Part shown: one piece after another, positions 23,237 to 31,549 of the stretch
How the letters are laid out: each line of letters starts with the position of its first letter
Numbering within the stretch: position 1 is the stretch's first letter
Origin: Aquimarina sp. Aq78
GTDB lineage: Bacteria; Bacteroidota; Bacteroidia; Flavobacteriales; Flavobacteriaceae
DNA length: 64,000 nt
NCBI RefSeq assembly: GCF_900299525.1
Contig: NZ_OMKA01000016.1
Location: forward strand, 1-64,000
Direction: 5' to 3'
The notes under the pieces: generated by a model
Told to the model about the DNA's origin: nothing
The model's input: only the letters and a program-made list of their open reading frames with translations
Databases searched by the model: none
Translations under genes and position numbers: made by a program

Positions 23237-24097
23237 ATGACTTTGAAATACCACCATATGCCAATAGACAATATACCAGAATTATATATTAATAACCCTA
23301 AACTTAAACCTGATCTTTTTGTCTACGATTTTAAAATGACCGAGGACATCATTAAAACTAAGGTCAACCTAAATATGCATATGTTTAGCTTTTTACAAGT
23401 CGGAAAAAAGCAAGTACACTTTGCAGGAACATCGGTTACTGTAAATAAAGATCAATCGTTACTTCTTAAAAAAGGAAATTGGCTTTGGACAGAATTACTG
23501 GATACAGATGCTATTTATTACTGTAAGCTCTTATTTTTTTCTGAAAAAATACTCAAAGATTTTTTAGATAAACACATACAAAATCAACAAATAACAAAGG
23601 AAGAAGTGCCTTATTTTGCAATTAGAAATGATGCTTACATAACTTCTTATTTAAATTCATTATCAACAATTAGTGATGCGCCAACTGTTTTTATAGAAAA
23701 CTTACTTTCTGTAAAATTTGAAGAAATTATGCTTTACCTTATTCATAAATATGGAAAAAAGTTTGAATTATATTTAAGATCATTAATCGTTGAAGAAACC
23801 TCTCCTTTCAAAAAAATTATCGAGAGTAAAATACATTCCAATCTAAAATTAGAGGAAATTGCATTTTTATGTAATATGAGTTTATCTACTTTTAAACGTC
23901 ATTTTATTAATGAGTATAAAGCATCTCCAGGAAAATGGTTACAAGACAAGCGACTTCAAAAAGCAAAAGAAGCATTAGAACTAGGAAAATTAACACCATC
24001 AGATATATACTTGGATTTTGGTTATAATAACCTTTCAAACTTCAGCACAGCTTTTAAAAATAAATTTGGGTTTAGTCCCAAAGAAATTTCCAGATGA
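23237..24097 (+). CDS. AraC-family transcriptional regulator, 286 aa
   Basis: An N-terminal cupin-like sensor (about 20-110) and a C-terminal double helix-turn-helix: KLEEIAFLCNMSLSTFKRHF and the LDFGYNNLSNFSTAFKNKFG signature, ending GFSPKEIS. It reads towards the HbpS/GlcG-like gene at 24231, which has its own promoter, so it is a candidate activator of that gene. Confidence 0.85.
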   Translation: MTLKYHHMPIDNIPELYINNPKLKPDLFVYDFKMTEDIIKTKVNLNMHMFSFLQVGKKQVHFAGTSVTVNKDQSLLLKKGNWLWTELLDTDAIYYCKLLFFSEKILKDFLDKHIQNQQITKEEVPYFAIRNDAYITSYLNSLSTISDAPTVFIENLLSVKFEEIMLYLIHKYGKKFELYLRSLIVEETSPFKKIIESKIHSNLKLEEIAFLCNMSLSTFKRHFINEYKASPGKWLQDKRLQKAKEALELGKLTPSDIYLDFGYNNLSNFSTAFKNKFGFSPKEISR

Positions 24098-24187
24098 CAT
24101 TTCATCTTTTTAATTTCATTTTTATACTTGACCTTTTTTCATAAGTTATTGAACTGTTTTAGTAATTGAATAATATTATCTACACTG

Positions 24188-24195
24188 TAAATTTG
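24188..24195 (+). promoter_or_regulatory. Bacteroidota -7 promoter element
   Basis: TAAATTTG matches the TAnnTTTG -7 consensus and lies 36 bp before the start codon at 24231. A clear -33 TTG box is not distinguishable. Confidence 0.45.
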
Positions 24196-24230
24196 TACTC
24201 AAATTATAACAAAAATTAAAACATAAAATA

Positions 24231-24632
24231 ATGAATATTACATTAGCACAAGCTGAAAAAATTATTTCGGCAGCAAAAGAAAAATCTATAGCGATCGATA
24301 CAAAAATGAATATTGCAATTGTAGATGCAGGAGCTAACTTAGTAGCATTTGGACGTATGGATGGAGCTTGGTTAGGTTCTTTAGATATATCAATTAAAAA
24401 AGCTAAAACGGCTCGTTATTTTGATATGAATACAGGCATTATTGGCGAATTGTCTCAACCAGGAGGTGCTTTGTACAACATCGAGCACTCAAATAATGGT
24501 CTAATTACTTTTCCTGGTGGTGTACCAATTAAGAACATAGCAGGTGAAATCATTGGCGCTATTGGAGTAAGTGGAAGTTCTGTTGAAAATGACCATGCAG
24601 TGGCAGAAGCTGGTGCATCAGCAGCAATCTAA
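24231..24632 (+). CDS. HbpS/GlcG-like (DUF336) protein, 133 aa
   Basis: A full-length member of the heme-binding/GlcG family: [15 protein letters not shown] helix, [20 protein letters not shown], then [12 protein letters not shown], and the terminal GGVPIK ... [20 protein letters not shown]. Streptomyces HbpS binds heme and senses redox stress; GlcG homologs are accessory proteins of glycolate or diol catabolism. The role here is not evident. A terminator directly follows, so it is transcribed alone. Confidence 0.85.
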   Translation: MNITLAQAEKIISAAKEKSIAIDTKMNIAIVDAGANLVAFGRMDGAWLGSLDISIKKAKTARYFDMNTGIIGELSQPGGALYNIEHSNNGLITFPGGVPIKNIAGEIIGAIGVSGSSVENDHAVAEAGASAAI

Positions 24633-24647
24633 GACTTAATATATTAC

Positions 24648-24690
24648 TAAAAAGAGGGTAACTAGCATGCTAATTACCCTCTTTTCTTTT
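24648..24690 (+). terminator. Rho-independent terminator
   Basis: AAAAAGAGGGTAACTAG...TAATTACCCTCTTTTC forms a stem closed by GAGGGTAA/TTACCCTC, followed by T-rich sequence. Confidence 0.75.
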
Positions 24691-24700
24691 TAAGAATAAT

Positions 24701-25342
24701 ATGAAAAAATATATTGCCGAATTTATTGGCACCTTTGCTTTAGTTTTTTGTGGTACAGGAGCAATAATAGTAAACCAACAAACCAGTGGAAATTTAGGTT
24801 TAATAGGAATCGCTTTAGCGTTCGGAATAATAATTAGTGCTATGATTTATATTTTCGGAAATATTTCTGGTGCACACATGAATCCATCTGTTACTATAGC
24901 ATTAACAATAGGAAAGCTAACTACAAAAAAAGAAGCTTCATTTTATATTTCTGCTCAAATCATTGGAGCTGTTTCCGCAAGCGGATTACTCAAATTTGTA
25001 TTCCCTGAAAACTTAACATTAGGAACTACAACTCCTTCTGGAGAATTATTGCAATCTTTCTTTTTAGAATCAGTATTGACTTTCTTTTTAATGCTTACAA
25101 TTTTGGGAGTAACATCCAAAAAAGAATTTTCTAATATAGCAGGGCTTATAATTGGACTATTCGTTACTGGAATTATTTTATTTGCAGGACCAATCTCTGG
25201 TGGTTCATTTAATCCAGCGAGAAGTTTTGCACCAGCAATTGTTTCTGGAAACTTAACAGCACTTTGGATTTATATTACTGCCCCAACATTAGTCGCAGTA
25301 GTTGCAATGCAAGTTTGGAAAACATTTACCAAAACAAAATAA
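24701..25342 (+). CDS. MIP-family aquaporin/glycerol channel, 213 aa
   Basis: Six membrane helices and the two half-helix signatures. The second is canonical, GGSFNPARSFAPA (NPA at 171-173); the first is SGAHMNPSVTIA, with NPS instead of NPA at 61-63. The AEFIGTFALVFCGTGAI start and the short loops resemble AqpZ-type water channels more than GlpF. It follows a terminator 11 bp upstream, so its promoter must lie in or before that hairpin. Confidence 0.85.
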   Translation: MKKYIAEFIGTFALVFCGTGAIIVNQQTSGNLGLIGIALAFGIIISAMIYIFGNISGAHMNPSVTIALTIGKLTTKKEASFYISAQIIGAVSASGLLKFVFPENLTLGTTTPSGELLQSFFLESVLTFFLMLTILGVTSKKEFSNIAGLIIGLFVTGIILFAGPISGGSFNPARSFAPAIVSGNLTALWIYITAPTLVAVVAMQVWKTFTKTK

Positions 25343-25632
25343 AAACCATCAGACAGTAATTATTTTTAGAAAATAAAATAGTTAATGTTTAATCAAAAAA
25401 TTATCTAAATCTATATATACATATCATATTCTAGTTTAATCAAATTGGATCCTGAATATTATTTTCACACATTGATTTGATCGATAAAAGAAAGCCTATT
25501 ATCAACACTATATAAAATTAATTGTTAAATTAGGTGTTTAACCTTGCAACTAATTTATAGAAACACATTATCACACACAATCTGAAAAAATGAAGTTTGT
25601 GTTTGAAGTTTGGCAATCATAAAAAAACAACT
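25343..25632. other. AT-rich intergenic stretch
   Basis: About 290 bp without a coding frame, clear terminator or repeat that I can recognise. Any promoter of the following membrane protein gene would lie here. Confidence 0.4.
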
Positions 25633-26064
25633 ATGAATTCAATTCTAAAAAATATTTTAGCTGTTATTGCTGGATGGTTAGGTGGTAGTATTATCAATAT
25701 AACACTCATCCAAGTTGGTCATAAGTTAATTCCTATAAAGGGTATTGATCCAAATGATATGGACGCTTTGGCAGCTGTTATGCCAACTTTAGGATTCGAA
25801 CATTTTATTTTTCCTTTTTTGGCACATGCATTAGGTACTCTTGCCGGTGCAACGATTGCTGGTTTAATAGCTGCCAGTCACAAAATGAAATTCTCATTGG
25901 GTATTGGTGGATTGTTCCTGTTGGGTGGAATCATGGTTAACTATATGCTACCAGGACCAACCTGGTTTGCAGTAGCAGATATCGTTATCGCTTATATTCC
26001 TATGGCATGGATTGGTGGAAAAATAGCTATGAAGATATTAGAAAATAAAAAAAGTGGTGAATAG
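25633..26064 (+). CDS. Hypothetical integral membrane protein, 143 aa
   Basis: Four hydrophobic helices: ILAVIAGWLGGSIINITLI, a second in HFIFPFLAHALGTLAGATIAG, then LGIGGLFLLGGIMVNYM, and FAVADIVIAYIPMAWIGG. A conserved-looking loop (GIDPNDMDALAAVMP) lies between helices 1 and 2. Similar proteins are widespread in Bacteroidota without known function. The frame is open from a TTG at 25597, but the ATG at 25633 gives a normal N-terminus. Confidence 0.65.
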   Translation: MNSILKNILAVIAGWLGGSIINITLIQVGHKLIPIKGIDPNDMDALAAVMPTLGFEHFIFPFLAHALGTLAGATIAGLIAASHKMKFSLGIGGLFLLGGIMVNYMLPGPTWFAVADIVIAYIPMAWIGGKIAMKILENKKSGE

Positions 26065-26145
26065 AAAACTGTACCTAGCATAAAATTAAACACAATTAAA
26101 ACAGGTGTTTCTTTAAATAGTTAGACAACATTGATAAACTAAAGA

Positions 26146-26919
26146 ATGATATTAGATAACTTAGAATATATAAATGTACAAAAGCAAGTAACCGATTTTC
26201 CTAAGCATTATCATGAAACGTTTTGCATTTCACTTATTCACAAGGGTATTGAGCAAATTGAGCTAGAAAGTCAAAGCATTTTTAGTGAAAAAGGTTGTAT
26301 AACAATTACAAATCCATATGAAATACATTCTAACCCATTAATTGATAGCACTTCTCAAGTTGAATTCGATACCATATATATTTCTAAAGATGTAATGAAA
26401 TACCTTTTTAATGGAAAAAATATAACTTTTGTTAATCGGAAAATAAATAATAAAAATGCTAACCAGCTCTTTAGGTTATTGAAAAATGCAATTATTATAA
26501 ATGACATTCCAACTATTGAAAATTTGTTGTTTCAATTTGTGGCAACTTTAAAACACTATTCTCAAGAAAAAAAAGAAGAATATTCCGAATTAAATTTCAA
26601 TTCACTCCATAACGTTAGCTCATATATTGATAACAACATTTCAAGTAAGTTTTGTTTAGATAAGCTCTCTAAGATTGCTAATCTAAATAAATACGGGTTT
26701 GCAAAAAAGTTTAAAGCCTCAACAGGAATGACTCCGATGAATTATATTTTAATGAAAAAAATATTTTCGAGTAAACAGTTAATTACAAAGAACACTGACT
26801 TAACTCAGATTGCATTTGATTATGAGTTTTCAGATTTGGCGCATTTTTCTAATACTTTTAAGCGTTATGTTGGTATTTCACCTAAAATGTATCAAAAAAG
26901 TATTTCATCTATCTTATAA
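26146..26919 (+). CDS. AraC-family transcriptional regulator, 257 aa
   Basis: N-terminal cupin sensor with the typical FPKHYHETFCISLIHKG start and TITNPYEIHSN, then a C-terminal AraC double helix-turn-helix (LDKLSKIANLNKYGFAKKFK; IAFDYEFSDLAHFSNTFKRY; ISPKMYQ). The layout matches AraC activators of transporters such as LysE-type exporters. It lies 61 bp before the S41 peptidase gene, but no target can be assigned with confidence. Confidence 0.85.
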   Translation: MILDNLEYINVQKQVTDFPKHYHETFCISLIHKGIEQIELESQSIFSEKGCITITNPYEIHSNPLIDSTSQVEFDTIYISKDVMKYLFNGKNITFVNRKINNKNANQLFRLLKNAIIINDIPTIENLLFQFVATLKHYSQEKKEEYSELNFNSLHNVSSYIDNNISSKFCLDKLSKIANLNKYGFAKKFKASTGMTPMNYILMKKIFSSKQLITKNTDLTQIAFDYEFSDLAHFSNTFKRYVGISPKMYQKSISSIL

Positions 26920-26980
26920 TTGCCAAGATTCTACAAGTTAGCGTATCTGTATAAATATATTTTTGAAAAAAAATTACTTT

Positions 26981-28495
26981 ATGAAATACAGAATATCCTT
27001 ACTTACCTGTTTTTTAATATGCTATACCTCTACCCTATTTGCTCAATCTTTAGATGAAAAATTTTCTATTGATAAGATGACAAAAGATCTACAGATTTTT
27101 AAAGATATACGAATTAAAGCAAATTCTGGTCTCTATAAATATCGCACTAAAAAACAAATAGATAGTATATATCAATGGGCATTTAAAGAAGTTAAAAAAT
27201 CAAAATCATATAGAGATTTTTATAATATAATTTATCAATTAACTGATTTTGAAGGCAGTTTACATAATGATATTTCATTACCAAAAAAAGTGTTCAAGTC
27301 AATGAAAAATGAAGAGCAAGGATATTTCCCTTTGCCGATAAAATTAATTCAAGACAAAGTAATAGTAAATATTGTTAACAAGGAAATTCCTTTAGGTGCT
27401 GAAATAGTTTCGATAAATAATTTAAAAATTAATGAAATACTACAAAGTTTATACAAATATTATACAACAGATGGTGTAAATATTACAGGAAAATCAATTG
27501 GAATTCATTATAATTTTAGCAGATATTATAGGTTACACTATGGTCTTAAAAGCGCTTTTAAAGTTAAATATCGAGTTCATGATTCAGATAAAATTCAGCA
27601 AAAGGTCTTACATAGTATAAGTTTTAACGCTTATTATAAAAATATAAAGAATAGATATTCGAAACCATTTGATGAAGTTAATTATAAGGATTGGAAGGAA
27701 AATGAAATTTACAGTTACAAATCTATTGACCGTGAAACCGGAATTTTAACAATAAATGATTTTGGAATGGGAAATGAGAAAAATCCAATGCATTTACGAT
27801 ATGTTTCTTTTTTAGATAGTGTTTTTACTGGTATAAAAAACAACAATATTAAAAACTTAATTGTTGATATTCGTTATAATGGTGGGGGAACAGACCCTAA
27901 CGATTTGGTTACATATTCTTATTTAACGCAACGTAATTTTTCAGAGAACAAACAAGCGTGGATAAGTTTCAACAAAATTCCCTATCTAAAATATGCATAC
28001 ACCAAAATTCCTAGATTTCTAAGACCTCTTGGAGTTGGCAAATACAATAAAAGCTTTCAAAATCAATTCCCAAAAGAAGAAAATGGGAAATTTTATCAAG
28101 ATTCGACTAGTGCCGATCATAAAATTAGAACACCAAATAAAAATGCCTTTACAGGAAATATATACCTATTGATTAGTCCGCGAGTGGCTTCTGCTGGTAG
28201 TTTATTTGCAGCAATGGTTGCTGGAAACAGTAATGCAATCACTATAGGAGAAGAAACAATGGGTGGCTATTATGGACATAACGGGCATAATGCTTTGGGT
28301 TATATTTTACCAAAATCCAAAATTGAACTATTCTTTTCTGTAGTAAATTTAGAACAAGATGTTGTTAAAAAAGAAAATCAAATTTACAATAGAGGAATTA
28401 TACCAGATCATAACGTATCACAAACATATACCGATTATATCAACCAAGTTGACACACAACTAAATTTTGTAATAGATCTAATACAACAAGAATAG
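26981..28495 (+). CDS. S41-family (C-terminal processing-like) peptidase, secreted, 504 aa
   Basis: Signal peptide 1-21 (TSTLFAQ). The S41 core shows LIVDIRYNGGGTDPND, then LLISPRVASAGSLFAAMV, whose Ser-Ala-Gly region holds the nucleophile, and ITIGEETMGG, the usual Lys-dyad/strand region (here GEETMGG). A PDZ-like segment (ISINNLKINEIL) precedes it. Such exported proteases of Bacteroidota have mostly unknown substrates. The frame is open from TTG 26963, but ATG 26981 gives a proper signal peptide. Confidence 0.75.
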   Translation: MKYRISLLTCFLICYTSTLFAQSLDEKFSIDKMTKDLQIFKDIRIKANSGLYKYRTKKQIDSIYQWAFKEVKKSKSYRDFYNIIYQLTDFEGSLHNDISLPKKVFKSMKNEEQGYFPLPIKLIQDKVIVNIVNKEIPLGAEIVSINNLKINEILQSLYKYYTTDGVNITGKSIGIHYNFSRYYRLHYGLKSAFKVKYRVHDSDKIQQKVLHSISFNAYYKNIKNRYSKPFDEVNYKDWKENEIYSYKSIDRETGILTINDFGMGNEKNPMHLRYVSFLDSVFTGIKNNNIKNLIVDIRYNGGGTDPNDLVTYSYLTQRNFSENKQAWISFNKIPYLKYAYTKIPRFLRPLGVGKYNKSFQNQFPKEENGKFYQDSTSADHKIRTPNKNAFTGNIYLLISPRVASAGSLFAAMVAGNSNAITIGEETMGGYYGHNGHNALGYILPKSKIELFFSVVNLEQDVVKKENQIYNRGIIPDHNVSQTYTDYINQVDTQLNFVIDLIQQE

Positions 28496-28527
28496 TGTTA
28501 CGATAAGATACATTAAAACAGCTAATT

Positions 28528-28558
28528 AAGCGCAAGTCATCAAAGCTTGCGCTTTTTT
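28528..28558 (+). terminator. Rho-independent terminator
   Basis: AAGCGCAAG...CTTGCGCTT with a short loop and a TTTTTT tail, 30 bp after the S41 peptidase gene. Confidence 0.8.
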
Positions 28559-28626
28559 AATACATTTATGGTAAAAAGATCACAATTATCAAGATTCTAT
28601 TTTCATATATAACGCCACTAACAATT

Positions 28627-29154
28627 ATGAAAAAAACTATAATTATATTGACTCTTTTGTTTTTTGGATTAGAACCAATCTCGGCGCAATCGAAAGAAAC
28701 AACCTTGAAAGAAATTAGATCTGAGTATAAGACGATAAGAAACAATATGGATTTTTATATAAAAAGATCCTCAGAAATTGAATTAAATACTACCGAAGGA
28801 GGCCATGTAACTGCATATTTCGATAATGATGATTTAAAATTAATCGAAATAATTGAATTTGGAGAAACCGGAAAAAACATAACTCAGTATTATTTCAAAA
28901 ACAAAAAGTTATTTTTTGCATTTGACCAGCAATATCGTTACAACATACCAATCTACAATGAAGAATTTGATTCAAATAAAACCACAATAATTGAAGATCG
29001 ATATTATTTTCACAAAGAGAAACTCTTTCTTTGGTTAGATAATGATAAAAATAAAGTCGATTTGACTTTAAAAGCAAATAAGATGATTGGAAAAAAGTTT
29101 GTTGATTACACAAAAAAACTAAAACATGAATTAAAAAAAGAAGAAAAACACTAA
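28627..29154 (+). CDS. Hypothetical secreted protein, 175 aa
   Basis: Signal peptide 1-20 (EPISAQ), then a charged domain with alternating strands (GGHVTAYFDNDDLKLIEI, YYFKNKKLFFAF) and a Lys-rich C-terminus. It resembles small periplasmic Bacteroidota proteins with no assigned function. The next gene starts 16 bp downstream, so the two are probably cotranscribed. Confidence 0.65.
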   Translation: MKKTIIILTLLFFGLEPISAQSKETTLKEIRSEYKTIRNNMDFYIKRSSEIELNTTEGGHVTAYFDNDDLKLIEIIEFGETGKNITQYYFKNKKLFFAFDQQYRYNIPIYNEEFDSNKTTIIEDRYYFHKEKLFLWLDNDKNKVDLTLKANKMIGKKFVDYTKKLKHELKKEEKH

Positions 29155-29170
29155 AATAAAATTTAAAGAA

Positions 29171-29719
29171 ATGAGTAAATATGTTGCTTTACTGCGAGGA
29201 ATTAATGTGAGTGGTCATCACAAGGTTCCTATGGCCGAACTTCGTAAAGAAATGGAAAATTTGAATTTCGAAAAAGTAATTACAATTCTTAATTCGGGAA
29301 ATATAATATTTGACTCAACAAAAGGTGATGCAAAGAGTCTCGAAAAAATGATTTCTGATCATTTAGCAAAGACCTTTGGTTTTCCTATCCCAACCATCAT
29401 AAGAAAATCTGAAATGATGTATGATTTGTTGGATCGAGATCCATTTAAAGACATCCTGGTAACAAAAGATATTCGATTGTATGTTTCATTTTTGAAGGAA
29501 GATGTTGAAACCGATTTACAATTACCATGGACAAGTGATAATAATGCTTTTAAAATTATCGATAAGATCGACAAAACTATTGTAAGTGTCTTAGACCTTT
29601 CTATAACTAAGACCCCAAAAGGAATGGAAGTTCTAGAACGATATTTTGGTAAGCATATCACAACTCGTAACTGGAATACCATTAAACGAATAGAAAAGAA
29701 ACTTGAAGCCAACTCATAA
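29171..29719 (+). CDS. DUF1697 family protein, 182 aa
   Basis: Complete DUF1697 protein: the hallmark YVALLRGINVSGHHKVPMAEL start, VITILNSGNIIFDS, and the terminal TKTPKGMEVLERYFGKHITTRNWNTI. The family is widespread and structurally characterised but has no established function. Length is typical. Confidence 0.9.
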   Translation: MSKYVALLRGINVSGHHKVPMAELRKEMENLNFEKVITILNSGNIIFDSTKGDAKSLEKMISDHLAKTFGFPIPTIIRKSEMMYDLLDRDPFKDILVTKDIRLYVSFLKEDVETDLQLPWTSDNNAFKIIDKIDKTIVSVLDLSITKTPKGMEVLERYFGKHITTRNWNTIKRIEKKLEANS

Positions 29720-29780
29720 ATCATGAATTAAAGTAAAATAAATCGGAATGTAATTTGTAACCATTTAAAACTAAATTCTT

Positions 29781-30221
29781 ATGAAACATAAAGGTTATAT
29801 CGAGATTGATCAATCATTAGATAAAGTGGCAGAGCTGTTTGCAAACCCCGATAATCTTAAGGAATATCAAGATGGGTTTATTAAAAAAGAATTGATCAGT
29901 GGAGAAAAGGGTAAAGTAGGTACTGTTTCCAAAATGTTTTATAAACACGGAAAACATGATATGGAATTAATTGAAACAATAACTAAAAATGAACTTCCAC
30001 ATTCTTTTGAAGCTAGTTATCACCATAAACATATGGACAATACCATGAAATGTAATTTTATTGCATTAAGCGAAAACAAAACAAAGTATGAATTCGAATA
30101 CGAGTACACTCGTATAAACTGGATTATGCCAAAATTGATGGCGATTTTATTTCCGAGTATGTATCGAAAACCAGCAGAAAAATGGCTCAGACAATTTAAA
30201 GAATTTGCTGAACGACAATAG
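29781..30221 (+). CDS. SRPBCC (START/polyketide-cyclase-like) protein, 146 aa
   Basis: A single SRPBCC fold: N-terminal strand and helix (GYIEIDQSLDKVAELFANPDN), central strands (TVSKMFYKHGKHDMELIETI, YEFEYEYTRI) and the long C-terminal helix (KPAEKWLRQFKEFAE). Such proteins bind hydrophobic ligands; no specific role is visible. It ends an accessory stretch and converges with ackA. Confidence 0.8.
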   Translation: MKHKGYIEIDQSLDKVAELFANPDNLKEYQDGFIKKELISGEKGKVGTVSKMFYKHGKHDMELIETITKNELPHSFEASYHHKHMDNTMKCNFIALSENKTKYEFEYEYTRINWIMPKLMAILFPSMYRKPAEKWLRQFKEFAERQ

Positions 30222-30307
30222 CGTTTAACCATAAAAGAATATGTCTCTTTTCGGGATGCACATGCATTACTGCAGGGATTCTCTAGTTTTCTTTTTTTAT
30301 AATGCCT

Positions 30308-31498
30308 TTATGCTAATAATTCGAACGATTGCTTGGCAATCTCTAATTCTTCATTAGTAGGAATAACTAATATTTTCACTTTTGAAGAAGGTAAACTTAT
30401 ATCTCTTATTTCTTTAGATCGAATACTGTTCTTTTCGTCATCTAATTGAATACCAAAAAATTCTTGATCTTTACATACCAAACTTCTAATCATATCAGAG
30501 TTCTCACCTATTCCGGCAGTAAATACAATAGCATCCAAACCATTCATAATCGAAGCATATGCTCCAATAAATTTTTTGATACGATATGCATTCATTTGCA
30601 GAGCTAACTGGCAGTCCTTATTTCCTTTTTCTGCTTCAGATTCAATATCCCGTAAATCGCTATACCCTGTTAACCCCAACATTCCGCTTTCTTTTTGTAA
30701 AAGATCGTTTACTTCTTTTAGTGAATACCCTAAGGAATTAACCATATAAAAGATCACTGCAGGGTCAATATCTCCGGATCGAGTTCCCATGATCAATCCA
30801 TTCATGGGTGCAAATCCTAAAGTATGATCAATACTTTTACCATCCCGAACCGCGGTCATACTACATCCATTTCCTAAGTGAATTGTAATTATCTTGGACT
30901 TTGATTTCTCTTTCCCTAAAAATTCTATAGCTTTTTCTGAAACGTATTTATGACTAGTACCATGAAAACCATATACTCTGATATTATGCTCATCCAAAAA
31001 CGTATTCGGAATAGCATATTTATAGGCTTCCACAGGAATAGTTTGATGAAAAGCTGTATCAAATACAGCTACTTGTTGTGCATCAGAAAAAATTTCTTCG
31101 GCAACCAAAATTCCTTCCAAATTTGCAGGATTATGTAATGGTGCTAACGCAGAAAGTTTCTTGATTTTTTGTTTTACTTCTTCTGTAATTTCAACTGTTT
31201 CTGCAAAAGTGCTTCCTCCATGCACTACTCTATGGCCAACGGTATGAATTTCTGATGCAAATCGGATCACTCCTACTTCATCATCCATCAAATAACTGGC
31301 TATTAATTGTAATCCATCTTTGTGAGTATTTACATTTACCGTTTTTTCAATTTTATTTATTTCTGACGCATAAGAGATTTTAGCATTTTCTAAACCAATA
31401 CGTTCTACCAAGCCCGAACAAATTACCTTTGCGTTGGGCATAGTAAATAGTTGAAATTTTATAGATGAACTTCCAGAATTTAGTACAAGTATTTGCAT
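30308..31498 (-). CDS. ackA: Acetate kinase
   Basis: Interconverts acetate + ATP and acetyl phosphate + ADP. Full-length (396 aa) with the family signatures: LVLNSGSSSIKFQLF at the start, the catalytic-Arg region TVGHRVVHGG, YGFHGTSHKYVSE, IHLGNGCSMTAV, GLIMGTRSGDIDP and VFTAGIGENS. Located 51 bp after pta on the same strand, forming the usual overflow acetate operon. Confidence 0.97.
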   Translation of the reverse strand: MQILVLNSGSSSIKFQLFTMPNAKVICSGLVERIGLENAKISYASEINKIEKTVNVNTHKDGLQLIASYLMDDEVGVIRFASEIHTVGHRVVHGGSTFAETVEITEEVKQKIKKLSALAPLHNPANLEGILVAEEIFSDAQQVAVFDTAFHQTIPVEAYKYAIPNTFLDEHNIRVYGFHGTSHKYVSEKAIEFLGKEKSKSKIITIHLGNGCSMTAVRDGKSIDHTLGFAPMNGLIMGTRSGDIDPAVIFYMVNSLGYSLKEVNDLLQKESGMLGLTGYSDLRDIESEAEKGNKDCQLALQMNAYRIKKFIGAYASIMNGLDAIVFTAGIGENSDMIRSLVCKDQEFFGIQLDDEKNSIRSKEIRDISLPSSKVKILVIPTNEELEIAKQSFELLA

Positions 31499-31549
31499 AT
31501 TTTTTTAAGAGTTTAGAGTATTAAAATCAGGCATTTCTTCACTCTGTTT

